From: Staphylotrichum longicolle
Taxonomy: Eukaryota > Ascomycota > Sordariomycetes > Sordariales > Chaetomiaceae
Assembly: GCA_019096155.1 (NCBI GenBank)
Contig: JAHCVI010000001.1
Coordinates: forward strand, 10,354,001-10,418,000
DNA length: 64,000 nt
Reading direction: 5' to 3'
Positions 1-9,465 of the stretch are shown one piece after another (position 1 is the first letter of the stretch; every line of letters starts with the position of its first letter). The notes beneath the pieces are model-generated. The model was not told where the DNA came from and searched no databases. It saw nothing but the letters and a program-made list of their open reading frames with translations. The position numbers and the translations under genes were made by a program.

Positions 1-184
1 ATTGCTATATCAAGGAAAGCCAAGGTATGCACCCATCACCAGAGAAGAAATAGAGCCGTGTAATTTTCCCATTGGAGCCGCTAGGTTTCCCACGTCCCTT
101 TTTCCATACAACCCCGACTTTACTCCTCGTAATCTCACCGTACCTTAACCCATACCAGCATGCGTGTGTTGTCCAACCGGAGAC

Positions 185-1158
185 TCAACTTTCCGACGGA
201 GGCGGAATCTCAACCTTCTCGGCGATCGTATACCAAACCGCGGCCTCGATGATCTTGCACACAATCCGCAGATCACTTTCATCTGGCGCAAGGTAACAGG
301 ACAAAACGTCAATGATAATCTCCGCATCACCTCCCCCTTCTTTCCCCCCTCTCCCTCTCCAGGAAGTTCAGAGTGTGCAAACTCACCTCTAGGCGCGTAA
401 ATCATGGTAAACGTCCTCGGCACGGGACTCTGGATCATGCCCTCCCACGCCATGGGGTGCCGCTGGCCCCAGCCCTTGGCCAGAACCTCCTTGATGTCGT
501 CCGGGTGCAGGTTCAGGTGCAGCGAGCGGTCCGACGTGTGGATGTGGCACACCTCGCCGTTGCCGCACACGTTGAGCGGGTGCAGCGCGAAGAGGGCGAA
601 GCCGTGCTTCTCGAGGCACGACGTCGCCGTGACGAACTTGTGCGGCGCCGCGGCGGTGAGGGCGGACAGCGCGGACCGGAGCAGGCTGTTGGCGGGCAGC
701 GAGCCGTGCTGGTTGAGCTGGCGCTGCGGGGCCAGGCCGGCCACGATGGGCCGCGGGCCGGGCCGGTAGGGGAGGCGGGAGAGGATGCCGGCCGCGGGCT
801 GCTGGGCCGGGTCGCGCGGGGGCGGGCTGAAGGGGTCGCGGAGGGTGAAGAGGCGGTACCAGGTCAGACGGGCGTATCCCGAGGGGGTGGGCGGGGTGCC
901 GCCGGGACCGAGTTTGAGGAAGTTGAGGTAGTCGTTGTGGATCAGGAGGCAGATGGGCACTAGAATGATGAGAAACTCGAGGACGGGCCGGTCGATGAAG
1001 TGCATGCCGAGCACGAGCAGGACGGATATGGCCAGGAGGGCCGACGCGTCGAGGGTGATGTAAAAGGGGTCCTGCCGGATGACCATGTTGATGGCCACCG
1101 GGTTCTTCTCATCCATCGGCAACCCCTTGTGGGATTCGGTGGTCACGGTGAGAGACAT
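185..1158 (-). CDS. Luciferase-like domain protein, membrane-anchored
   Basis: Two exons, 1158-387 and 282-185, joined across a 104-bp intron with donor GTGAGT and acceptor CAG, give 289 residues. The splice is chosen because reading through the donor loses homology-like sequence, while splicing gives a coherent charged tail ending EIPPPSES and a stop. Residues about 36-52 and 58-74 are hydrophobic and look like two membrane helices. The C-terminal half (from about residue 170) has the fungal luciferase-like domain pattern: CHIHTSDRSLHLNLHPDD, then GWGQRHPMAWEGM and a TFTMIYAPRDESD tail. This domain is common in ascomycetes and its biochemical role is not established; the name does not imply light emission. 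Start at 1158 is the first ATG; an in-frame ATG at residue 15 is an alternative. The family call is from motif memory. Confidence 0.78.
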
Positions 1159-2899
1159 GGCTACAAATGTCGTGTTAGGCGTGTGGTCAGTTCCAATGCA
1201 GTCAAATTATATTTGATGGTTTTGTGTCAATAGTCAAAGGGGGCCCAGAGACCTGAAATAGCGATGGCACTCCGAAAGCTTTCCCATTCGATTGTAGGAC
1301 AGCACAACTCGACACCAATCAATGATGTACGTGTGTGCGTGTGTGTGTATACACGACAGGGACGGAAAGTGAGAGAGCACAAGCAGCTGCCTTGAACGAG
1401 GAGGCCAGGCGATGGAAACGTAGCTCCGTATTCTCCGCATACTCTGTTCCCCCAACGCAGATCACCATGTTGGGTTGCCACATGCGACACACAATGCATG
1501 GAATTGACCGCGGACTGACCTGTCAACGTGGGAGTGGAGGAGCAAAAGCCAAGAGAGCAGCGGTCTACGCCCGCGATGCGGTCACCATGCGTTCAGCAGG
1601 TCCACAGGATAGAGGAAGACCCTGGGCCCCTGTTTCCCGTCAGTCGGCAGAGCTTCATGCAGCAGAAGCATCTGGGCCATCCACGACAGGAGCAGAGCGG
1701 GTAAAGAACCCGTGTTTGCAATGGGAGGTTTAAAGGTGGACCCGAAGAGATGGTTTCTGGTCACAAACTCAGAACATGCCCGAGCAGGGCTGCTCTTCTA
1801 TACCGCGAAGGCTCGCGCGTAAGGGGACTCCGACTTGGTGGCTCCCCTGGATTCTGGAGTAGTCGACACCTTCAGGGCTATGAATCCGATATTGGGGCGT
1901 GTACACGTGTAGAAGAGGGAAAGTATGGTGGGATTGATTGATCCATGACGTTATCTGGTGACGGAGCTTACCCGAGAACCAGGGGATATCCACAAGCTCA
2001 GGACCTCTCACACTGGCGCTCCAGAGAAACAGAGAAACAAGCCCAGAGGAGCGATCTGTGGCTTCCAGTTGTCAACTCTCTACTTGGGATTTGGTCATCT
2101 GATGCAGAGCGCACCAGCGAAAAGGGCCCGATTCGTCGACGGTTTGCAGGGCTGCCATGTTGTCAGAGTTAAGGCTGCAGGCGATGTGTTTCGGCTGCCC
2201 AGTGAGATCCCAGCGAGCCCAGTCAGTACTGGCTGACCAGAAAAGGGAATCCGAGGATGAAGAGGCGCTCTTGATTCGTGTCTGAATACTCCCATGCGCA
2301 ACCCTGAGGAGAGAGTCAGAGGAGAGCCTCAAGGAACGAAACGTCATCCGCTGGGCTGCAAGAGACGGAATTGTGGGGAACTAGTTAGCTCCAGGCGCCA
2401 GCCCATCCACTCCTGCAAGGCGCCAATTGATGTTGGCTGGCGTCAATCAATCCTGGTCCAAGGATGCCCCACACCCCCTTGGGGCGGGCCTGGTTGCTGG
2501 GCAACAAACCCATCCAAGGATACCCGACAAAGAGACCAAACATGTTCCGTAATTGACCAATAAGCAGAGAAGAGGACAGGTCCGGGTGCTTGTCACCCCA
2601 AGTCTGAGTCTCTTGTTATCCGGGACCTTTTCTGCAGGACCCCCAAGGCTTGAACATCAATTTATCGCGGGATTTCATATTCGGACCTGTGGACTGGGGC
2701 AACCAACACCAGTGCCGCCTGCATTGACGCCCTCCAAATTCCAACCTGAGGGGTTGCAACCACGCACGGTGCCTGTGTGGCCGGGGTCTTTCTTCATTGT
2801 CTCGTACGGATACCATCTGATGACTCTCCGCACATTCCTCTCGTCTGACCTGTGACTGACACAGTGGGACACCAGGTCACCAAAATCCCCACCGTCAAA
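1159..2899. other. Intergenic, divergent 5' flanks
   Basis: This stretch separates two divergently transcribed genes. Open frames inside it are short, lack family motifs and do not extend by plausible splicing. A short TG repeat lies near its left end. I see no further gene. Confidence 0.6.
1331..1348. repeat. (GT)n microsatellite
   Basis: An 18-bp run of GT with one GC interruption, followed by TATACAC. It lies about 170 bp upstream of the luciferase-like gene start. Confidence 0.8.
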
Positions 2900-5510
2900 A
2901 TGGGGCTACCATCTTTCAACTTCCTCAAATCTCGAGATCCGAAAGGGCCAAAGCTGCCGCTCTACAAGGACCTGCCCCCGTCCAGGACGCGCACAACACG
3001 TACACCTCGCGCACCACGCTCGCCTACGAAAGAACGCTACTCCGACGCCGACGACTCGTCAGACGACTCCGACGATGGCAACACTACCGACTCCTCAGCC
3101 TCCAGCTCGGGCAGCTCAAGACGAACATCATCCTCCGCTTCATCCGCCGCTGCCCTCATGCTCCCTAAGAAGCGCCCCATGGCTGCCCCGCGGCGGCCGG
3201 CGGTCAGGAGATACCTCTACCGGCTGCCAAACAAGGTCATCCGGTATTTGTGCATGGGCATGATCTCGACAATCATCATCTTCATGTTTGTTCTAGTTCG
3301 TGCTAGTCGCGTCGAAAACAGGAGGATAGCAGAGGGTAAAGTCGAGAAGAAGCCTGTTGCCCCGCCACCATGGGAGGATTTCGAGTTCCTCACCAGGTAC
3401 TACGGCGGCGTTCGGTCCATCGTCCCCTTGGCCGACAACACGCCGCAATATCCACGCCTTGAGGAGGAGGGCCCCTACAATACCAGCCAGCCACAACAAC
3501 AACAGCACCGGCATGAGACAGAAAAGGGGGAGACCGAGCAGTCTTCCACCGAGGCAAAGCCGGTGCCGCCAAGCAAGCCCTTTGTCGACTACCCGACAGC
3601 CCATATCCCCAAATCTGCTGATGGGATTCACGAGTGCTTCTTAGACAGCCAGAACACACTGAAGGCGCCTTCAATCCGCTACCTGGAAGGACGGCCCAAC
3701 GGCTTCCCAGACAACATTCTCGGCTCCTACGAGCTGCTTTCGCTCCCCGAGGACATTTGCTTTGACCGGTTTGGAAGATACGGGCCTTATGGATATGGCT
3801 ATTCCGTACGGACAGGCGGTCTTGGTCTCGGCGAACATGGCGACCGGGAGGGCTCCGAGGCGGTCTGGGGCTCGAGCAAGCAGGTTGACTGGCGGACCGT
3901 CGACTGGGCCGCTGCTCAGCGGCAATGCTACAAGGCCAACGCCGGGCGGTACAAGCCTCTGGAAATGCGTGCTGCTCCTCCGCACGGCTTTTACGTTGGT
4001 GACGGCCTCGAGGACTCCCACCTGGCGGCGCGTGACACGGCCAACAAGACCGACCCTGTTGGCGAGAAACACCAGGTGACCTCGCTAGAACCGCGGTGGT
4101 TCTTCGCTGCTGGGATGAATTCGTCTGGAGAGAGGAGGACATTGTCAACCTCAGAGCCCTCATCTCAGAACTGTCACTGGGCTCGGGCGGCCGCTACGAC
4201 ATCCACCTGTTAGTCCAGGTCCGCAACGATGGCAGGAACCTATCTGGGCTGATGACGACGCATACCGCCGCCGCATCAACGAGACCGTCCCCGAAGAGTT
4301 CCGGGGAATTACCACTCTGTGGTCCGAGACCCAGATGCTTGCCGTTTATCAGGGTGTCCATGATCTCTGGACTCGCGGTCCGGATCTCCCCGTGCATGGC
4401 TCGTACCGCGGTCTCCAGATGGCGATGCAGCACTTTGCTTACAACCACCCCGAGTACGAGCACTTCTGGCAGTGGGAGATGGACATCCGCTACACGGGCC
4501 ACTACCACGACCTGCTCTCCAAGATGGAGCTCTGGGCCAAGGACCAGCCCCGCAAGGGCCTCTGGGAGCGCAACGCCCGCTTCTACATGCCTCACGTCCA
4601 CGGCTCTTGGAGGATTTCAAGCAGATGGCCCGCGTGCAGACCGAGCACGGCACCGTCGGCGCCGACAATCTGTGGAACAACGTCCCCGGCGCCGCCACCA
4701 AGGCCTCCTCCCCACCGCGCCCAAGCGCCCCGCGGCGAGCAGTCTGTCTGGGGTCCTCAGCGCCCGCTCGACGAGAAGGACTGGTTCGAGTACGACGCCG
4801 ACCCGGCCCCGCCCACCACCTACGAGCGCGACAAGTACGTCTGGGGCGTGGGCGAGGAGGCCGACCTGCTGACGCTCTCCCCCATCTTCGACCCGGACGG
4901 CACCAGCTGGAAGCTGGCCGACGACATCACCGGGTACAACGAGACGGGCGGCATTGGCAAGCCGCCGCGCCGCGCGCAGATCATCACGGCCTCGCGCATG
5001 TCACGGCGCCTGCTGCTCGCCATGCACCGCGAGACGGCCTTCAAGAAGCACCACGCCTTCCCCGAGATGTGGCCCGCCACCGTCGCGCTGCACCACGGCC
5101 TCAAGGCCGTCTTCGCGCCGCACCCGGTCTTTGTCGACCGCGCCTGGCCGCCCGAGTACATGGCGCGCGTCCTCAACGGCGGGCGCAACGGCGCGTCGGG
5201 CGGCGGGCGGACGTCGGTGTACGGCGACCGCGAGCACAACATGCGCGGGCTGACGTGGTTCTACAATGCCGGCTTCTCGGGGAACTTGTACCGCCGGTGG
5301 ATGGGCCTGCGGGTGAACAACGATGGCGGGGAGGAGTTTGAGACGACGGTCGACATGAGCGCGGACGACTTGACGGTGGGCACCATGCGCGGTGGCGAGG
5401 GGCGCATGTGTCTGCCCCCGATGCTGCTGCATCCCGTCAAGGAGGTGGACTTGCCAGTGGAGAGGCAGGAAGTCCAAGTCGCGGCTCCCGAGTCGGATCC
5501 TGCCGCCTAA
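2900..5510 (+). CDS. DUF3405 family type II membrane protein, frame broken
   Basis: The start is taken at 2900 because its context CAAAATGG is better than the in-frame ATG 48 bp upstream. The N-terminus is basic and Ser-rich, then a single membrane helix at residues about 117-136 (CMGMISTIIIFMFVLV) precedes a lumenal region typical of the fungal DUF3405 family, probably Golgi or secretory enzymes of unknown activity. Family-like blocks include AVVLRCWDEFVWREED, ISELSLGSGGRYDIHLLVQV, EHFWQWEMDIRYTGHY and MRGLTWFYNAGFSGNLYRRW. These blocks lie in different frames. Five apparent single-base losses, near 4081-4094, 4231-4234, 4608-4612, 4710-4713 and 4728-4731, restore one continuous frame that runs to the stop at 5510. 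Four of the five can be pinned to a G or C run. Either a consensus error or a young pseudogene; I favour error. Confidence 0.75.
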
Positions 5511-6024
5511 GCAAAGGGGCGAGGAGAGAGGTGCTCTTTTATGCTTTCTATGTCTGCTTTACTTGGTTCGGCGTTATGGGGTATACAGACTTTTGGATAA
5601 GGGGATCTGCAGGGGAATGTTGATGACATGCGCGATGTTTATGTTTGTCTTGCATGATTGCAAATGCAAATCTGCTCATATGAAATAGATGAGCCGGACT
5701 ACATACCTAGAGAGCGTGTATAATGGGACATGTGTCATTGTTTGTTCGCAAAATCGAGGCGTGGTCTCCAAGGCCAAATTCGTAGATGATCATATTATCG
5801 TCGCAGCCATTCGAGGAGTGTGCCTCAGGCCCTTCCTTCGTCATGCAGGTGATGATGATACACGGGGGGATATATGGGACATGCTTCATCCAACGCCGAC
5901 TGAACCCTTCTTCATTTTCTTCCTTCGGTGCCCAGATCCTGCGCCAGCCGCTAATATCCTTCGCACAGGCGATGCAAATAGACAACAGAGGGGTGGCCAT
6001 CCCAAACTCCTGCATACGGCCTCA
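5511..6024. other. Intergenic, convergent 3' flanks
   Basis: This lies between two genes transcribed toward each other and presumably holds both 3' untranslated regions. It is AT-richer than its neighbours. I see no gene in it. Confidence 0.6.
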
Positions 6025-6652
6025 TTATAAGGGAGCCAAGTCCACGAACTCGAAGAAGCGCCGCAGCCACCAAACCTGGAACACGCTCTCGCCACACACG
6101 ACGCCAATCACAGGTTCCACACTTGACTCGGCTGTTGGTGCTCTCGGCCGTGTTACGGTGGGTGCGCTCGCGCACAACGATGTAGCTCTGCTCCTCCTCC
6201 GCCCAAGCCGACAGCTTCCGCGCCTCGACCGAACGACGAACGAGACCCTTGGACGAGGCGCCCCAGTGCTCGTTGCCAAAGCAGTAGACGTACTTGCCAT
6301 CGTGCTTGGCGTCGAAGGAGAAGTCGCCGTTCGAGACCTTTTCGTTGGCTTCGTACTGACCCATGGGTTGATCTGGACAAGGGGAGAAAGAGAGCGTCAG
6401 CAGTGAGTCCTCAACCTATTGTCGCCCTCGCGCTCGGATTGATTCGTCGTACCCAAAAGTCAATGTCGAGATTGCCGGCACTGCAAACTCGCGGTCGCCG
6501 ACCTGGAAGGTCACGGTCATCTTGTCGCCGCTGCGCAGGCTCTCGTGGAAGCATTCGCGGCCGTGCGCGGGCAGTTGGATGTTGTGCGCCACTGTTGAGC
6601 CCAGAAGCAAGCTGGCCGAGAGCAGCAGCTTGGCTGCCGTTTGTAAAAACAT
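6025..6652 (-). CDS. Emp24-type p24 cargo receptor, frame broken
   Basis: The gene begins with a signal peptide (MFLQTAAKLLLSASLLLGS, cleaved near VAH), followed by the lumenal GOLD domain start HNIQLPAHGRECFHE, which is characteristic of the Emp24/p24-beta class. One intron runs from 6452 (GTACGA) to 6373 (CCAG). Later blocks are GQYEANEKVSNGDFSFDAKH, YVYCFGNEHWG, EQSYIVVRERTHRNTAESTN and the membrane end VFQVWWLRRFFEF. p24 proteins cycle between ER and Golgi in COPII and COPI vesicles and sort GPI-anchored and other cargo. The blocks lie in more than one frame: single-base losses are visible near 6475 and 6366, with further breaks near 6245 and 6120. The stretch between the GOLD domain and the coiled coil is about 20 residues shorter than in yeast Emp24. 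The usual tail after FFE is altered. Confidence 0.72.
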
Positions 6653-7717
6653 GGTGGTGGCTGTCGTCGTCGTGCAGTGGCCCGCAGAAGGTTGGGAGGA
6701 GTGTTTTCGCGATGCAGGTTCCTTTTCGGGAGACAGCTTTCACGGATTCAAGGACACCTTGGCGATTTTGGCGCTAAGCTCGTTCGCGGTCCAGGGATGT
6801 CATTGATCGGCTGTCCGCTGTGGTGAGACCGTGCGGGTCTTTCTCTGGGTCAGCCTGTGAAAACGAGACCCTCGGCGGGTTGGAAAGGAGGCGCCCCCGG
6901 TCCAATGTTGTTCCAGGCAACCCAGTACAAGCCAGGTACCTCTGTCCCCAGTGATTGCAGGGTGGCGCGCGGTGGCAAGCAGGGCCTCTGTCTGCCTAGG
7001 GGGCTGGAGATAAGGTGCCCGCGAGGTAGCGTGCACGGGCCCTGGGCTGCTCCTTTTGATGGAACCGTTCCGGGGCCCCAGTGACTGCCTTCCCTGGCCT
7101 GGCTGAGCCCAAGAACAACTTTCAAAATCCAATCTGTTTCCCCCAAAGGCTTCCTCCACACCGCCATCATAACATCGTACCCAGCACCCCATCTCGACGG
7201 TAATTAGCCGCATCGCCATCTCGGTCGTTCTCCAGGACAAACCGAATAGTAAGTCGATTTCTCTGTCGGCCGACTCCCCACACGTGCGCTGCGGCATCGG
7301 CTTTCTGCCTCGGCCTGCCGCCTGCGCTCTTGACTCCCTACGACCCCATCCACCACGTCTTGCGCGGCCCCAGACCCCCAGCCGAGCCGTACTGTGGTCC
7401 AATCCATAACGCCACTGGCCACATGGCCGGCGTCCTGGTTTGAGTTGCTGGGACGTCGTGGATGCCTTGAGCCTCCCCCCGTCGACGACGCGCTGTGCAT
7501 ATCTGTCCTCAGATCACGCCAGACACCAAGCAGCTCTTAAACCGCCATCGCCGACCGTGCATCCTTTGCATTGCAACACCGCGTCCTCCCGACACACGAC
7601 CGAATCGCTCTCTTGGCCGTCGCCGCTTCCCTGAATAATTGTTCAGTCGCTTACCCTCGATTCTCAACAGATCACCCCCTCAATCCGCTCCCCGTTTCAC
7701 CTTTCAATACCGCAAAG
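6653..7717. other. Shared divergent promoter region of p24 and Arf1
   Basis: About 1.06 kb separates the two start codons, so both promoters and 5' untranslated regions must lie here. The 500 bp before the Arf start are C-rich and pyrimidine-rich on the plus strand, as is common in fungal leaders. No additional gene is supported. Confidence 0.55.
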
Positions 7718-8499
7718 ATGGGCATAGGAGGATCCAAGATGTGGAGCTGGCTCTCCCTGCTTATGAAGCAGAAGGAGATGCGCATTCTGATGGTTGGTCT
7801 TGACGCTGCCGGCAAGACCACCATTCTGTACAAGCTCAAGCTGGGCGAGGTCGTCACCACCATCCCCACCATCGGTACGCCGCCCCCTCACTAGCAGGCA
7901 GCCGTCTAGGAACCTATGCCACGCTTGTTAGTCAAGACCCGCCTTGACGCAACGCTAACACCTCTGGTCAAAGGCTTCAACGTCGAGACTGTCGAGTACC
8001 GCAACATCCAGTTCACCGTGTGGGATGTCGGTGGCCAGGACAAGATCCGTCCTCTGTGGAGACACTACTTCCAGAACACCCAGGGCATCATCTTCGTCGT
8101 CGACAGCAACGATCGTGATCGTGTTCCCGAGGCCCGCGAGGAACTGCAGCGCATGCTCAACGAGGATGAGCTGAGGGACGCCCTTCTCCTGGTCTTCGCC
8201 AACAAGCAGGATCTGCCGGTGAGTCGCCGCATCAATACGAGCTTCTATATGAGCCAGCTGCTGACATGGAATCATAGAACGCCATGAGCGTTGCCGAAAT
8301 CACAGACAAGCTTGGTCTCCACAGCCTCCGGCAACGCACCTGGGTACGTTTCCTTTTTTTTTTTTCCCGCCGTTTGGCAGACCCCTGCAGAAATAGTCTA
8401 ACTGTGCCGCAGTACATCCAATCGACTTGCGCCACCTCCGGTGACGGTCTCTTCGAGGGTCTCGACTGGCTTGCCACGGAGATCAAGAAGAACAACTAA
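7718..8499 (+). CDS. arf1: ADP-ribosylation factor, Arf1 class
   Basis: Four exons (7718-7874, 7974-8218, 8278-8343, 8413-8499) encode 184 residues. Arf GTPases recruit COPI, clathrin adaptors and lipid enzymes to Golgi membranes. All G motifs are present: P-loop GLDAAGKT at residues 27-34, switch region TIPTIGFNVETV, WDVGGQD, NKQD and the TCATSG loop. Gly2 is available for N-myristoylation. All introns are GT-AG, with a GCTAAC branch site in the first. The N-terminal amphipathic helix (GIGGSKMWSWLSLLMKQ) is a few residues longer than the common Arf1 form, while the core fits Arf1 better than Arf6. No frame break is seen. Confidence 0.95.
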
Positions 8500-9465
8500 A
8501 GCGATTTCGGAACTTTAGGGGACCGGCTCTCCTCGCCCCTCGTCAAGCGTGGCTCGATTGTGCTCTATCAGATATCCCCGTTAGGCAATCAGTCGACTAG
8601 CCCATGAACCTTTTTTTGCGGTTGGTGCCTGCATCGTGAACGCCACTTATGAATGAGAAGACGAATGCAGGGAGAAGGGTGGCCGACACTCATTCTGAAA
8701 TCTGGTCACTTTTCGGAAAGACGGAGGGGCGCACTGGGTTGGGATCATGTACAATTTGATACACTCCTCAGGAGAGACAACGATTCATTCACTGCTTTCC
8801 TTGGCACCCGAAACCAGCTAGAGTGGCTCACCGTGTCTCGTCATGCTGAGAGGACTACAGGAGGAGAAGGGGTGTCGGTGGGCTGGCAGAGCAAGCAACA
8901 GGTGTGAGTTCTTGGAGAAGGAAAGCCTGGGCTGTAAACACAACTGGTAATTATTCAATGTCGAATTCTCCGTTTCTGCCTGCCTCAGTCTTAGAATCTT
9001 GTCAAATTTTCTCTCCTCGTCCCTTTTCACGCTCCGTCTTCAGTCCTCATCTTTCCCCTCCATGTCCAGCCCGGTGTTGGAGACTCGCAAGTGTTTGCAC
9101 TAGGCATGGATGTCTTTGTCCTATTCATGTCGGGATCCGGGACCCAGTGCCTTGTGCTGAGTACCCGAGGGACAAAGATCGCGCTCCTCGGTAGGCACCC
9201 TGAGGCACCGCTTGACTTGTGCTCAACAACGGCAACCGCTCGTTGATGATCAAAGCAGGTAAATCGCCCAGTTATGTATTTTGTACTGTGAACCGTTTTC
9301 TTTTAGTATACAAAAGCAGTGTATCCATGCCTCCAAACACCCCTTGAATGCCCCCTTCTCCCTCTGCGCCTCTCCGTTCTCCTGTGACGAAGTGGTGATC
9401 GTTAACATCAAAAATATACAATACTATACAAAACAGATCTTTTCATCAGAATATGGGCTAGTAAA
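8500..9465. other. Intergenic, convergent 3' flanks
   Basis: This contains the 3' ends of Arf1 and Hsp78. The right part is AT-rich (for example ATCAAAAATATACAATACTA near 9408). Nothing here resembles a gene. Confidence 0.6.

Noticed and set aside
4081..4731. Programmed ribosomal frameshifting in the DUF3405 gene
   Set aside because: Five shifts in a row, all in one direction and at plain G/C runs without slippery heptamers, do not fit a programmed event.
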